A stretch of 64,000 nucleotides of DNA. It comes from Chloroflexota bacterium. Its GTDB lineage: Bacteria > Chloroflexota > Anaerolineae > Anaerolineales > Villigracilaceae. The translations under genes and the position numbers were made by a program. The notes under the pieces were generated by a model. It saw only the letters and a list, made by a program, of their open reading frames with translations, was not told the origin of the DNA and did not search any database. Positions 26,003 through 35,026 of this stretch are shown piece by piece (position 1 is the stretch's first letter; each line of letters starts with the position of its first letter). Location of the stretch: contig JAEWVF010000039.1 in assembly GCA_023459215.1 (NCBI GenBank), positions 82,903-146,902 of the forward strand, written 5' to 3'.

Positions 26003-27754
26003 ATGACGATGAATCTGCCTTTTAAAGCCTACTGGGATTTACTCTCCCAACATATCCGACCGCAAAAGGTGCGCTTTGGCCTGCTTTTGGTGCTGCTCCT
26101 GACCAGTATTGGCTTGCGCGTAATCAACCCGCAGGTCATGCGCAGTTTTATCGATTCGGCGCTCTCTGGCCAGGCCCTGCAAGCGCTGACCTGGACGGCG
26201 CTGCTCTTTATCGGGATTGCCGTTTTACAGCAGGTGGTCGCTGTCAGCGTGACTTATCTCGGCGAGAATGTCGCCTGGACCGCCACGAATGCTCTACGCG
26301 CGGAATTGGCCGAGCATGCCCTGACCCTGGATATGCGTTTTCACAACGATCACACGCCCGGTGAGTTGATCGAGCGTATTGATGGTGATGTGACCGAAAT
26401 GGCGACTTTCTTCTCGCAGTTCCTGGTGACTTTGATTGGCAACGCGCTGCTTTTGCTCGGCATCCTGGCTGCGCTTTTCCGCGAGGATTGGCGTGTCGGG
26501 TTAGGGTTTACGATTTTTACCGTGGCGGCCCTGCTGGTTTTGAACCGGGTCAAGGATATTGCCATCCCGCACCAGAAAGCCCGTCGCCAGGCGGATGCTG
26601 AGATTTTCGGGTTTATCGAAGAGCAATTGGCCGGGACGGAAGACATCCGTTCGAGCGGCGCGGTCGATTTCTCGATCCGCGAGTTGTTTCGTTTGCAGGC
26701 CAACAAGCTGGTGCATGACCGCAAGGCCCATTTCAAGCGCTGGATTATCGAGAATTCGATGGGCATTGCCCTGACTCTCGGCACGTTGCTGGCGATTGGC
26801 AGCGGTTACTGGTTGTTTACGGCTGGGATGGTCACGGTTGGCACGGTCTACCTGTTCATCCATTACATCAATCTGTTGGAAGAGCCGCTCTGGGCGATGA
26901 CCCACGAGATTGAGAGTTTCCAGACCATCGGCGCCTGCGTCGAGCGTCTGGCCGAATTCCGCGGCGTAAAACCAGGTATGGCCGAAGGGCCGCTTGACCA
27001 GCTTCCCGCCAACCCGCTTGGGCTGGCCTTCGACCGGGTTTCCTTCTCCTATAATGGCAGCGACGCGGTGTTAAAAGAGCTTTCCTTCCAGCTCAAGCCG
27101 GGTGCGGTGCTTGGCTTGCTTGGCCGCACGGGCAGCGGCAAAACCACCCTGGCCCGGTTGGTTTTTCGCCTGTATGATCCCCGCTTGGGCGCGATCCGGT
27201 TGCAGGATGTCGATTTGCGCGATTTGAAAATGAGCACCCTGCGCCAAAAGGTGGCGATTGTCACCCAGGATGTCCAGCTCTTCCGCGCCAGTGTACGCGA
27301 CAACCTGACCTTTTTCGACCGCTCCATTTCCGATGAGCGCATCCTGGCCACTTTGCGCGAACTGGAATTGAATGACTGGCTGGCATCCCTGGCGGATGGC
27401 CTGGATACGGAACTGGATGCTGGCGGACGCAGCCTTTCGGCGGGCGAGGGTCAGTTGCTGGCCTTTGCGCGGGTCTTCCTGCGCGACCCCGGCCTGGTTA
27501 TCCTCGACGAGGCCTCCTCGCGCCTCGATCCGGCCACCGAGCAGCGCCTCGAGCGCGCCATCGACAAATTGCTGCGCAACCGCACGGCAATCATCATCGC
27601 CCATCGACTGGGAACCGTTCATCGCGCCGACGACATCATGATTTTGGAAGACGGCCAGGTGCGCGAGCATGGCGACCGGCGTCAGTTGGCCGCTGATCCG
27701 GCCTCCCGTTTTTATCAGTTGCTGCAAACCGGCCTGGAGGAAGTTTTGGTATGA
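26003..27754 (+). CDS. ABC exporter subunit A (type IV, catalytic NBD)
   Basis: A 583-residue half-transporter with an N-terminal six-helix exporter domain (~15-320) and a C-terminal ATPase domain. Walker A is GRTGSGKT (374-381), Walker B ILDE with catalytic Glu503, and the H-loop is IIAHR. The signature is LSAGEG (478-483), not LSGGQ. The next gene overlaps by ATGA and encodes the complementary partner, so the pair forms a heterodimer. This subunit contributes the intact Walker B Glu; its weak signature would complete the degenerate site. Export of a drug, lipid or peptide is typical, but the substrate is unknown. Expression is probably governed by the leader at 25847-25983. Confidence 0.9.
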   Translation: MTMNLPFKAYWDLLSQHIRPQKVRFGLLLVLLLTSIGLRVINPQVMRSFIDSALSGQALQALTWTALLFIGIAVLQQVVAVSVTYLGENVAWTATNALRAELAEHALTLDMRFHNDHTPGELIERIDGDVTEMATFFSQFLVTLIGNALLLLGILAALFREDWRVGLGFTIFTVAALLVLNRVKDIAIPHQKARRQADAEIFGFIEEQLAGTEDIRSSGAVDFSIRELFRLQANKLVHDRKAHFKRWIIENSMGIALTLGTLLAIGSGYWLFTAGMVTVGTVYLFIHYINLLEEPLWAMTHEIESFQTIGACVERLAEFRGVKPGMAEGPLDQLPANPLGLAFDRVSFSYNGSDAVLKELSFQLKPGAVLGLLGRTGSGKTTLARLVFRLYDPRLGAIRLQDVDLRDLKMSTLRQKVAIVTQDVQLFRASVRDNLTFFDRSISDERILATLRELELNDWLASLADGLDTELDAGGRSLSAGEGQLLAFARVFLRDPGLVILDEASSRLDPATEQRLERAIDKLLRNRTAIIIAHRLGTVHRADDIMILEDGQVREHGDRRQLAADPASRFYQLLQTGLEEVLV

Positions 27755-29565
27755 GTACTGTTTCCGCTCCCATTCCTGAGAAAGTCCCGGCCCTGCCTGC
27801 CTGGCGGGTGATTTGGGATATGTTGCGTTTTCGTCCCTGGCTATGGTTTGTTGACTTGCTTTCGGTGGCGCTGATTCGTTTTTGCTGGCAGCTTGCCCCG
27901 GCGCTGATTACCAAGGCCTTTTTTGATATGCTGACCGGCGCAGCCCAACTGACTTTTGGCGTTTGGGCGATTGCCGCCTTCCTGCTTGCCACCTGGCTGG
28001 GACGTGTTGTCGCCAGCTATGGCTTCTACTACGCCGATGTGCCCATTTTTGCCGAGATGAACTTCCTGCTGCGCAAGAACCTGCTGCGCCACATTCTGCG
28101 CCGGCCGGGCGCTTCAGCGCTGCCCGATTCCGCCGGGGAGGCGGTCAGCCGCTTCCGCAACGATGTCAACGAAATCCCGCTTTTCGTGATCTGGATCAAT
28201 GACATCATTGTCGGCATCCTGATCATCCTGACTGCGATCCTGTTGATGGCAAACATCAGCCTGCCGATTACCCTGATGGCGCTGCTGCCATTGCTGGTGG
28301 TTGGCGTGGTGGCCAATGCGGCCATGCAGCGCATCGAGCAGTATCGCCGCGCCAGCCGCCAGGCGACTGGCAAAGTGACCGGCTTCATCGGCGAATTTTT
28401 TGGCGCGGTCCAGGCGGTCAAGGTGGCTGATGCCGAGAAACATGTCATCGGTCATTTCCACCAGCTCAACGATGAGCGCCGCCGCCTGACCCTCAAGGAG
28501 CGCTTGTTCAACGAGGTGCTCGATTCGCTTTATCGCAATACGGCTACCCTCAGCACCGGTGTCATCCTTATTTTGGCTGGCCAGTCGATGCGCAGTGGCA
28601 CGTTCACGGTTGGCGATTTTTCGCTGTTCGTCTACCTGTTGCAGAGCATGGGCGACTTGACCACGTTTGCCGGGATGGTTTCGGCGCGCTACAAGCAGTT
28701 GGATGTCTCCGTCCAGCGCATGTACCGCCTGATGGAGGGCGCTCCGCTCACGGCGCTGGTTGAGCATAGTCCGGTTGACCTGAACGGGCCGCTGCCCGAA
28801 GTGCGTTACCCGGTTCGCAGCCAGGCTGACCGCCTGCAAACCCTGGAAGCAGCCAACCTGAGCTATCAATTCCCCGGTTCCCAGAACGGCATCCAGGATG
28901 TCAACCTGCGCCTGACGCGCGGCTCGCTGACGGTCGTCACCGGGCGGGTCGGAGCGGGCAAAACCACCTTGCTGCGCACCCTGCTCGGGCTGCTGCCGCA
29001 TCAGTCTGGTGAGATTCGCTGGAACGGAATCCCGGTCGAGGCTCCGGGCGATTTCTTCATCCCGCCGCGCAGCGCCTATACCGCCCAAATCCCGCGCTTG
29101 TTCAGCAACAGCCTGCGCAACAACATCCTGCTTGGCCTTGAGAAAGACGACCCACAGGTGCTGGCGGCGACCCGCCTGGCGGTCATGGAGCGCGACCTGG
29201 AAGAGTTGGAAGCCCATCTCGACACCCTGGTTGGCTCGCGCGGGGTCAAACTCTCCGGCGGCCAGGGACAACGCGCCGCCGCGGCTCGCATGTTCGTGCG
29301 CGAACCGGAACTGCTGGTTTTCGACGATTTGTCCAGCGCGCTGGATATTGAAACCGAAAGCAAACTCTGGGACAGGTTGTTCAGCGAGGCGGGCCGCACC
29401 TGCCTGGTGGTTTCGCACCGCCGCCCGGTGCTGCGCCGCGCTGACCACATCCTGGTGCTTAAAGATGGCCGGGTCGAGGCTGAAGGGAAGCTCGATGAGC
29501 TGCTCGCTTCAAGCCAGGAGATGCGCGAAATCTGGCAACAGGAAGATGTCGGTTCACCGGCCTGA
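27751..29565 (+). CDS. ABC exporter subunit B (degenerate Walker B)
   Basis: A 604-residue half-transporter, partner of the preceding gene and overlapping it by four bases. A membrane domain of six spans (~30-330) precedes the ATPase domain. Walker A is GRVGAGKT (398-405), the signature LSGGQG (501-506) is canonical, but Walker B is VFDD, with Asp526 where the catalytic Glu belongs. Together with the LSAGE of subunit A this predicts one working and one degenerate ATP site, as in known heterodimeric exporters of the TM287/288 type. A 13-bp inverted repeat follows the stop. Confidence 0.9.
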   Translation: MSTVSAPIPEKVPALPAWRVIWDMLRFRPWLWFVDLLSVALIRFCWQLAPALITKAFFDMLTGAAQLTFGVWAIAAFLLATWLGRVVASYGFYYADVPIFAEMNFLLRKNLLRHILRRPGASALPDSAGEAVSRFRNDVNEIPLFVIWINDIIVGILIILTAILLMANISLPITLMALLPLLVVGVVANAAMQRIEQYRRASRQATGKVTGFIGEFFGAVQAVKVADAEKHVIGHFHQLNDERRRLTLKERLFNEVLDSLYRNTATLSTGVILILAGQSMRSGTFTVGDFSLFVYLLQSMGDLTTFAGMVSARYKQLDVSVQRMYRLMEGAPLTALVEHSPVDLNGPLPEVRYPVRSQADRLQTLEAANLSYQFPGSQNGIQDVNLRLTRGSLTVVTGRVGAGKTTLLRTLLGLLPHQSGEIRWNGIPVEAPGDFFIPPRSAYTAQIPRLFSNSLRNNILLGLEKDDPQVLAATRLAVMERDLEELEAHLDTLVGSRGVKLSGGQGQRAAAARMFVREPELLVFDDLSSALDIETESKLWDRLFSEAGRTCLVVSHRRPVLRRADHILVLKDGRVEAEGKLDELLASSQEMREIWQQEDVGSPA

Positions 29566-29566
29566 A

Positions 29567-29608
29567 AACAAACTTCCCCGTGGCTTGCACAGCGCGGGGA
29601 AGTTTGTT
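29567..29608 (+). terminator. Hairpin after the ABC exporter genes
   Basis: A perfect 13-bp stem, AACAAACTTCCCC (29567-29579) with GGGGAAGTTTGTT (29596-29608), is separated by 16 bases. It lacks a clean T-run on the + strand, so termination is probable but may be partial. Confidence 0.6.
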
Positions 29609-29670
29609 CTGGTACCAATATACTGTCCGGACTGAAATACAATCATTATCCCCTGTGGCCAAAATCGCAC

Positions 29671-29676
29671 TATAAT
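29671..29676 (+). promoter_or_regulatory. -10 element of the SARP/BTAD regulator (leaderless start)
   Basis: A perfect TATAAT ends 6 bases before the ATG at 29683, so transcription would begin at or next to the start codon. No Shine-Dalgarno sequence is present. No good -35 hexamer was found. Confidence 0.65.
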
Positions 29677-29682
29677 TTTTGT

Positions 29683-32600
29683 ATGCAGTCTCTCCCGGCG
29701 CCTTTGCGAATTTTTTTGTTGGGTGAAGTGCGCCTGGAAAGCGGGGGAAAAGTCATTCAGTTGCCGCAGCGTGAGAGTTTGCTGCGGCTTTTGGTGCGTT
29801 TATTGCTCCAGCCTGGGCAGCCCCAATCGCGCAAATCGCTGGCCTTCGCGCTCTGGCCCGATGAGTCCGAGACCGAAGCCCTGGCCAACCTGCGCCGCCA
29901 CCTTTATCTGATCCGTAATTCGCTGCCTGAAGCAGCCCAAGGGCTTTTGCTGATTTCATCTCAATCTGTTTCGTGGGCCGATTCACCCGATTGCTGGCTG
30001 GATGTGCGCGCCTTTGAACGCGACAGCGGCGACGCCGACGGCCTGGAACAGACGGTCGAGCTGTATCGCGGCGACCTGGCCCTGGGAGTCGATACGGATG
30101 AGTTGATTATTGTCCGCCGCGAAGAGTTGCGCAACCGTTACCTGGTTTTGCTCAAAAAACTGGCCCAAACCTGTTTCGAACAAGCCCAACTGGAGCGCGC
30201 CCTGAAATGGTCGCGTAAACTGACCGCGCAGGATCCCTGGGATGAAGAATCGGTCCGGCTGGAGATGACCATCGAGGCCATTTCGGGCAACCGCGCGGCG
30301 GCGATTGCCACCTATCAGGGCCTGGCGCGTGAGTTGGAGCGCGAACTGGATACCCAGCCGATGCCCGAGACGATGGCCTTGTACAGCGACATCCTGAACA
30401 ACCGCTTGCTGCGCCCCACGCCGCCCAAGAAAACCCCGTCTGACCCGGATTTTATCAGCCGCGCGCATGAGTTGGAGCAACTGGCGGGCTTGCTCGATGG
30501 CCTGGGAAACGGCCAGGGCAAGATTGCCTTCATCTCCGGCGACGCCGGGGTGGGCAAGACCTCGCTCCTGCGCGAGGCCCTGCGCCGCTTCCTGGATGCG
30601 TCTGGCGAGGATACGCCGCGCCTGTTCTGGGGCCATTGCCAACCCCCGGTGGGAGATACACCCCTGCGCCCGTATGCGCCCTGGCGGCAGATTGTTACGG
30701 CGGCTGCCCCGCTCCTGGCGCGCAGCGCGGATGTCCCGCCTGAGTGGCTGAACCGGCTGCTGCCGCTGGTGCCCGACTTGAGCCTGCTGCGCCCCGGCCT
30801 GATGATGCCCTCCCAGCCGGATGCCGAGGCGCTGCGCGCGGCCCTGCGCCAGGGGTTGAACTTCCTGGCCATCTCGCGCCCGCTGGTTTTGGTGATCGAA
30901 GATGTGCATTGGATCGATCCGGCTTCGCTTGAACTGCTCGGGGAAATTGCCGATTCGTGCCAGGCCTTGCCGTTGCTCTTGCTGGTGACTCACCGCGTCG
31001 AAGAGGTTCCCTTGGCGGTTGTGGAGGCCAAGCGCGCCCTGCGTCGCCGGCGCTGCTCGCAAGAAATCCACTTGCAAACGTTTACGGCCCTCGAAACGCG
31101 CGATTTTCTCGAAAATGCTCTGGGCAGGGAAATCCCTCCGCACCTGCTGGATGAGATCATTCGTTATGCCCAGGGGTTGCCCCTTTTATTGCGCGAGGCG
31201 GTTGAAAGTTTGCGCAAAAGCCAGCGTTTGCAGGCTCCCGGCCAGGCTTTGCCAACCTTGCAGGATTCGATCAAGCTGCGCTTGCAGCAATTGGGCCAGC
31301 CTGCGCGCCAGATGCTGGAAACGGCAGCCGTGCTCGGGCTTTCTTTTGCCGACAACGAACTGCGCAGCCTGCTCAATTGGCCGCCAACCGCTTTTGGTTC
31401 CGTTCTGGATGGCTTGCAGTGTCAGCAGTTCCTGTTGGATGCGGCCTCACCCGGCCTGGACGATTACGTTTTCCCCCACCAGTTAATCCATCAAATCATC
31501 CTGGCTGAGATCGATCCGGCCCGCTTTGCCAGCCTGCATGCGGATGCTGCCCGCGCCCTGGAAACCGTTCATGCGGGCAAAACCGGATTTGCCGCTGAAA
31601 TTGCAGGCCATTATCAGGCCGGGGCATTGCCGATCCCGGCGGCGCGTTTCTGGTTGAAGCATGCCCAGGAGATGAACGATATTGCGGCTTTTGAGCAGGC
31701 GCTTGAGGCAATCGAGCATGCGCTTTCGCTGTTGACGGAGAATGAATCTCGTGAGGCCCGCGAGGTGTTTGCTCAGGCTGCGCTGCTGCGCGGGGTGATC
31801 GCCCATTATCGCGGCCAGGCGGATGAGGCTCTGCCGAGGCTGTCTGAAGCGTTGGTGCTGTGCCAGGATTTCCCCTGGCTGCATACCGATGCCTTGACTC
31901 GTCAGGCTTATGCCCTGTATACCTGCGACCGTTACCTGGATTCGCACCAGGCGGCAGCCCAGGCGTTTGACCTGGCCAATTCGCTCGGCGACCCGGCGGC
32001 AGCGGTGCGCGCCCTGAACATCCGTGGGATAAGCGCGCTGATGTTGGGCCGCACTCGCGAGGCGATTGATGATTTGCGTCGGGCGGTTGCCAGTTCTGCC
32101 GGCCCCTCCTCGCAGATGGTGCAAAGCCTTAATCATCTGGGTACAGCCCTGGTTTTTGTCCAGGAGTATCCCGCGGCTTCTGAGACGCTGACCCAAACGG
32201 TGGAGTTGGCTCACAAAGGGGGTTTGAAACGGCTCGAAGCGGCAGCTTTGACCATGCTTGGGCAGATTTCGCTCAATTTCGGGCACTATCTAGATGCCAT
32301 TCGGATTTATTCCGAATCGATCGAGGTGGCCGGCGTCTCCTACCTGCCGGGGATGTGGGGTAAATATGCCGGGCGCGGGCTGGCCAATTTCCGCTCCGGG
32401 GCTTTGCTTGCCGCTCGTCAGGATTATGAACAAGGGCTGCAAGTTTCTTCGCAGGTCAACAGCCTGTATGGACGGCTGTTGATGCAGGCCTACCTGGTTT
32501 TTGTCTCGCTGGCGCAGATGCAGCTTCCAACCCTTTCGCTGATCCAGATCGAGAATCAGGCCGTTGAAGCCAATCTGCAACCGGTGGCGGGCCTGTGCGC

Positions 32601-33129
32601 CAATATTCGCGGCCAGGGCTGGCGATTGTTGGGCGATTTTGAACAGGCAATTGCCGCTCATCAACGTTCCTTGCAGACGGCCCTGGAAACCAATGTGCCG
32701 AATTTTATCCTGGGGGCGCGCATCCAGCTTTTGTATGACCGTTTACTGCATTGCCCGGAGCAAGCCTTGCTGGCGGAGTTGGATGATGTCCTGTTCCAGG
32801 CGCGCGCTGCCGGTGAGTTGCCGATTCTGGCGCAGGGATTGTTGGTCAGGGGGCGCTTTACTGCCGATGCGACTGATGCAAAAGTGTTTTTGGAAGAAGG
32901 CCTGGCCTTGGCGCGCAGTTGTCCCGACCAGCCATTGCTGGCCGAAGGCTTGTTCCTGCTGGCCCGCCTCGAGGGCCAAACCGCCCGGTCGCGGACGTTG
33001 TTGGCGCAGGCGGAGGCGATTGCGCGCCAGGCTTATGCCCCGCTGCTGGTTTTGCTGGGAGAAACGGCCCCAGAGATCGATGATCTCGCCAGGGTGCGCC
33101 AGATACTCCTGAATGTCTTGGCGGAATAA
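29683..33129 (+). CDS. SARP/BTAD transcription activator with AAA and TPR domains
   Basis: An 1148-residue cytoplasmic regulator. The N-terminus (~1-95) is a winged-helix DNA-binding domain of the OmpR/SARP kind. A BTAD helical domain follows (~100-245), then an AAA-type ATPase with GDAGVGKT (286-293) and Walker B VIEDVHW (Glu406, Asp407), and a long TPR-like superhelix from ~600 to the end. Such proteins act as ATP-dependent switches that bind direct repeats with 11-bp spacing and recruit RNA polymerase. Two such repeats lie just downstream, at 33144 and 34752, in front of lipoprotein and envelope genes that are therefore the likely regulon. The mRNA appears leaderless. Confidence 0.88.
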   Translation: MQSLPAPLRIFLLGEVRLESGGKVIQLPQRESLLRLLVRLLLQPGQPQSRKSLAFALWPDESETEALANLRRHLYLIRNSLPEAAQGLLLISSQSVSWADSPDCWLDVRAFERDSGDADGLEQTVELYRGDLALGVDTDELIIVRREELRNRYLVLLKKLAQTCFEQAQLERALKWSRKLTAQDPWDEESVRLEMTIEAISGNRAAAIATYQGLARELERELDTQPMPETMALYSDILNNRLLRPTPPKKTPSDPDFISRAHELEQLAGLLDGLGNGQGKIAFISGDAGVGKTSLLREALRRFLDASGEDTPRLFWGHCQPPVGDTPLRPYAPWRQIVTAAAPLLARSADVPPEWLNRLLPLVPDLSLLRPGLMMPSQPDAEALRAALRQGLNFLAISRPLVLVIEDVHWIDPASLELLGEIADSCQALPLLLLVTHRVEEVPLAVVEAKRALRRRRCSQEIHLQTFTALETRDFLENALGREIPPHLLDEIIRYAQGLPLLLREAVESLRKSQRLQAPGQALPTLQDSIKLRLQQLGQPARQMLETAAVLGLSFADNELRSLLNWPPTAFGSVLDGLQCQQFLLDAASPGLDDYVFPHQLIHQIILAEIDPARFASLHADAARALETVHAGKTGFAAEIAGHYQAGALPIPAARFWLKHAQEMNDIAAFEQALEAIEHALSLLTENESREAREVFAQAALLRGVIAHYRGQADEALPRLSEALVLCQDFPWLHTDALTRQAYALYTCDRYLDSHQAAAQAFDLANSLGDPAAAVRALNIRGISALMLGRTREAIDDLRRAVASSAGPSSQMVQSLNHLGTALVFVQEYPAASETLTQTVELAHKGGLKRLEAAALTMLGQISLNFGHYLDAIRIYSESIEVAGVSYLPGMWGKYAGRGLANFRSGALLAARQDYEQGLQVSSQVNSLYGRLLMQAYLVFVSLAQMQLPTLSLIQIENQAVEANLQPVAGLCANIRGQGWRLLGDFEQAIAAHQRSLQTALETNVPNFILGARIQLLYDRLLHCPEQALLAELDDVLFQARAAGELPILAQGLLVRGRFTADATDAKVFLEEGLALARSCPDQPLLAEGLFLLARLEGQTARSRTLLAQAEAIARQAYAPLLVLLGETAPEIDDLARVRQILLNVLAE

Positions 33130-33143
33130 AAAAATAGTTCGCC

Positions 33144-33176
33144 AAGGACGTTTTGAGGACGCTCGCTCCGTATCAT
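33144..33176 (+). promoter_or_regulatory. SARP-box promoter 1
   Basis: The box AAGGACGTTTTGAGGACG (33144-33161) contains AGGACG twice, 11 bp start to start, and is followed after 9 bases by a TATCAT -10 (33171-33176). Known SARP sites are direct repeats at 11-bp pitch placed about 8 bp before the -10, in place of a -35. It lies 15 bases after the SARP/BTAD gene. Confidence 0.72.
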
Positions 33177-33198
33177 GGGGATACAAAAGGAGAGAGCT

Positions 33199-33828
33199 AT
33201 GTCCAATCGAGCCAGTTTTGTTGCTTTTTCGATCTTGCTTTTGACCAGCCTGGCCTGTAGCTTGCCGGGCGCGGCCAGTCCCTCGCCGGTTGCCCCGGCG
33301 CCAGAATCTATTTCCACCTTTACCCCGCCCGCCCAGGAACCCGAGAAACCGGCTGAACCGCCGGCTCCGCCCACGTTGACTCCCGAGCCGACTGCCCTCC
33401 AGCCGCAGGTTCGCGCCATAGACCCGCGCCTTCTCTCCGGCTGCGACATTTTCCTCGAAGCGGATTTCCCGAATAGTGTCGGTTCTGCGCCCACGTCCAG
33501 CCAGCCGCTTTCAGACGCTGAAAAGAAAGCCTGTCAATATACCTTTGCCCGCGGGACGATTTTTGCTGCAATATCAACCAGCCAGCCTGGTCGCGAGGCT
33601 TTCGAGAATGTGCGCCAGTTCGATGCCATGACTGGCGGAACGATTGAACCAATCACGCTGGGGGAAATTGCCGTTTTCAAGGTTTTTGACGAAAACCGGG
33701 TCACGCTCGAAGCTGTACTCAATGGTTGGTATGTTGTGCTGGATGCGCAAGGCTTCGACCGCAAACACCTGCTCCTGCTGGCTGAACTGTTGCTGGCCAA
33801 CCTGACGCCTTATTCACCCGTTCCATAA
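33199..33828 (+). CDS. Lipoprotein of unknown function (209 aa)
   Basis: A short signal peptide ends at the lipobox LTSLAC (lipid-modified Cys20). A Pro/Thr/Glu-rich linker (~25-65) precedes a folded domain of about 140 residues that contains two further Cys (SGCDIF and KACQYTF). ATG 33199 was chosen: it stands 7 bases behind AAGGAGAG, and the earlier in-frame ATG at 33175 overlaps the -10 box. I do not recognise the domain. The gene is the first of a run of envelope genes and carries a SARP-box promoter, so it is a probable target of the regulator at 29683. Confidence 0.8.
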   Translation: MSNRASFVAFSILLLTSLACSLPGAASPSPVAPAPESISTFTPPAQEPEKPAEPPAPPTLTPEPTALQPQVRAIDPRLLSGCDIFLEADFPNSVGSAPTSSQPLSDAEKKACQYTFARGTIFAAISTSQPGREAFENVRQFDAMTGGTIEPITLGEIAVFKVFDENRVTLEAVLNGWYVVLDAQGFDRKHLLLLAELLLANLTPYSPVP

Positions 33829-33848
33829 CCCAACCGAAAAGGATTCCC

Positions 33849-34667
33849 ATGAAAACCGCCTATTTTGTTTTGACCCTGCTTATCCTGGCCTCCCTGGCTT
33901 GTTCCCTGGGCGGCGAAATCCCGGCTCAGGGCGGCGAGCCGACGCGCGAAGAGCCAGCCACACCGCTCATCGAATCCGGTGAGCAGTTGCCAACGGTCGA
34001 AGCGCCGCCAACCGCCACCACCGCCCTGGTCGAGCCGGCTCCCGCTGCCAGCCAGTGCCAGAATCCCTATTTCCCGGTGGTTCAGGGCGCTTCCTGGGAA
34101 TACCAGTTGAGCGGCATGAGCACGGACACTTTTGTGCGCTCCATGCCCAATGTCAGGGAAAAAGGTTTTGATGATCAGGATGTCTTTAGCTCCGGCACTA
34201 CCCGCCAGGGGAGTTGGGAATGCCAGCAGGGCAACCTGATCAGTCTGACGCCCGGTTCGGGCGGCGCGGCTGTCTTTGCTGAAGGGGTCCAGGCGATTTA
34301 CACCATTGAATCCAGTACCGGTATTTCTTTTCCGGCTGACCCCCAGCCTGGTCGGGAATGGACACAGAACACCGTTTATCTCGGCCAGGAAAACACCAAT
34401 GGCGTTAATATCGAAACCCGTAATGTGATGGATATGGCCTGCAAGGTTATTGGGCTGGAGCAAGTCAGCGTGCCAGCCGGGGATTTTGAAGCCCTGCGCG
34501 TCGACTGCTCAACCAAAATTGACATTTTTGTCTCGGGTAACCTGGCCTTTAGCTTTACCAGCACCAGTTCGACCTGGCATGCCCAGGGCGTTGGCCAGGT
34601 TAAGTCGAGCGGCTCGAGCAATATGGGTTCAACTGAGATGGTTCTGCTTTCTTACACGATCCCCTGA
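33849..34667 (+). CDS. Lipoprotein of unknown function (272 aa)
   Basis: The signal peptide has lipobox LASLAC (Cys18) and the same SLGG-type continuation as its neighbours. A Pro/Thr/Glu-rich linker (~25-60) precedes a C-terminal domain starting CQNPYFPVVQGASWEYQL. That opening resembles secreted beta-barrel or lipocalin-like domains often annotated only as hypothetical. The gene begins 20 bases after the preceding lipoprotein gene and is probably co-transcribed with it. No enzyme motif is visible. Confidence 0.78.
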   Translation: MKTAYFVLTLLILASLACSLGGEIPAQGGEPTREEPATPLIESGEQLPTVEAPPTATTALVEPAPAASQCQNPYFPVVQGASWEYQLSGMSTDTFVRSMPNVREKGFDDQDVFSSGTTRQGSWECQQGNLISLTPGSGGAAVFAEGVQAIYTIESSTGISFPADPQPGREWTQNTVYLGQENTNGVNIETRNVMDMACKVIGLEQVSVPAGDFEALRVDCSTKIDIFVSGNLAFSFTSTSSTWHAQGVGQVKSSGSSNMGSTEMVLLSYTIP

Positions 34668-34751
34668 TGCCCTGCCAGACCCGGTTGATCGGCTTGAAGA
34701 TGTCCACAAAACAGGGTTTTCACATTGAAGCCTGTCGACCCGTCTTACCGT

Positions 34752-34784
34752 AAGGACGTTTCGAGGACGGCCCATCATTATCAT
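34752..34784 (+). promoter_or_regulatory. SARP-box promoter 2
   Basis: AAGGACGTTTCGAGGACG (34752-34769) differs from the box at 33144 by one base in 18 and again stands 9 bases before TATCAT (34779-34784). The -10 ends 6 bases before the ATG at 34791, so this transcript would be leaderless. Confidence 0.72.
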
Positions 34785-34790
34785 TCGTTT

Positions 34791-35024
34791 ATGAAAAATA
34801 ACCGCCGGGAGATCACGTACATCTTGCGTATCTGGCAGGAGCCGAGCGATCTGGCCCCTCCAGGAGAGTGGCGCGGTGTGCTGCGCTCCCTGGATGGCCG
34901 CCAGGAAAGGCTGTTCAAGTCGGCTGATGAACTTTGGGATTATTTGATCCGCAGTGAAGCGCCGACCCAGCCCGGCATGGCGAAGCCGGAAATTCCGCCA
35001 TCACAAGACAAAAAGGAGAAGTAG
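34791..35024 (+). CDS. Small conserved-looking cytoplasmic protein (77 aa)
   Basis: A small soluble protein with no signal peptide or span. Its core YILRIWQEPSDLAPPGEWRG, a following LRSLDGRQERLFKSADELW and a Lys/Pro-rich tail suggest a compact beta-alpha fold. The start ATG 34791 is set by the promoter: an upstream in-frame ATG at 34725 would put the SARP box and -10 inside the gene. The next gene begins two bases after its stop, so this is the first gene of an operon with the secreted proteins at 35027 and 37471. I do not recognise a function; a link to the large membrane-anchored protein downstream is plausible. Confidence 0.68.
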   Translation: MKNNRREITYILRIWQEPSDLAPPGEWRGVLRSLDGRQERLFKSADELWDYLIRSEAPTQPGMAKPEIPPSQDKKEK

Positions 35025-35026
35025 GT

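Noticed and set aside
28114..29448. 444-codon minus-strand open frame
   Set aside because: Antisense to the second ABC subunit, whose Walker and signature motifs are intact.
29983..31143. 386-codon minus-strand open frame
   Set aside because: Antisense to the SARP/BTAD gene; composition rich in Gln/Arg typical of a shadow frame.
34725..34790. Longer start for the small gene at 34791
   Set aside because: The extension would run through the SARP box and -10 element, which match the independent copy at 33144.
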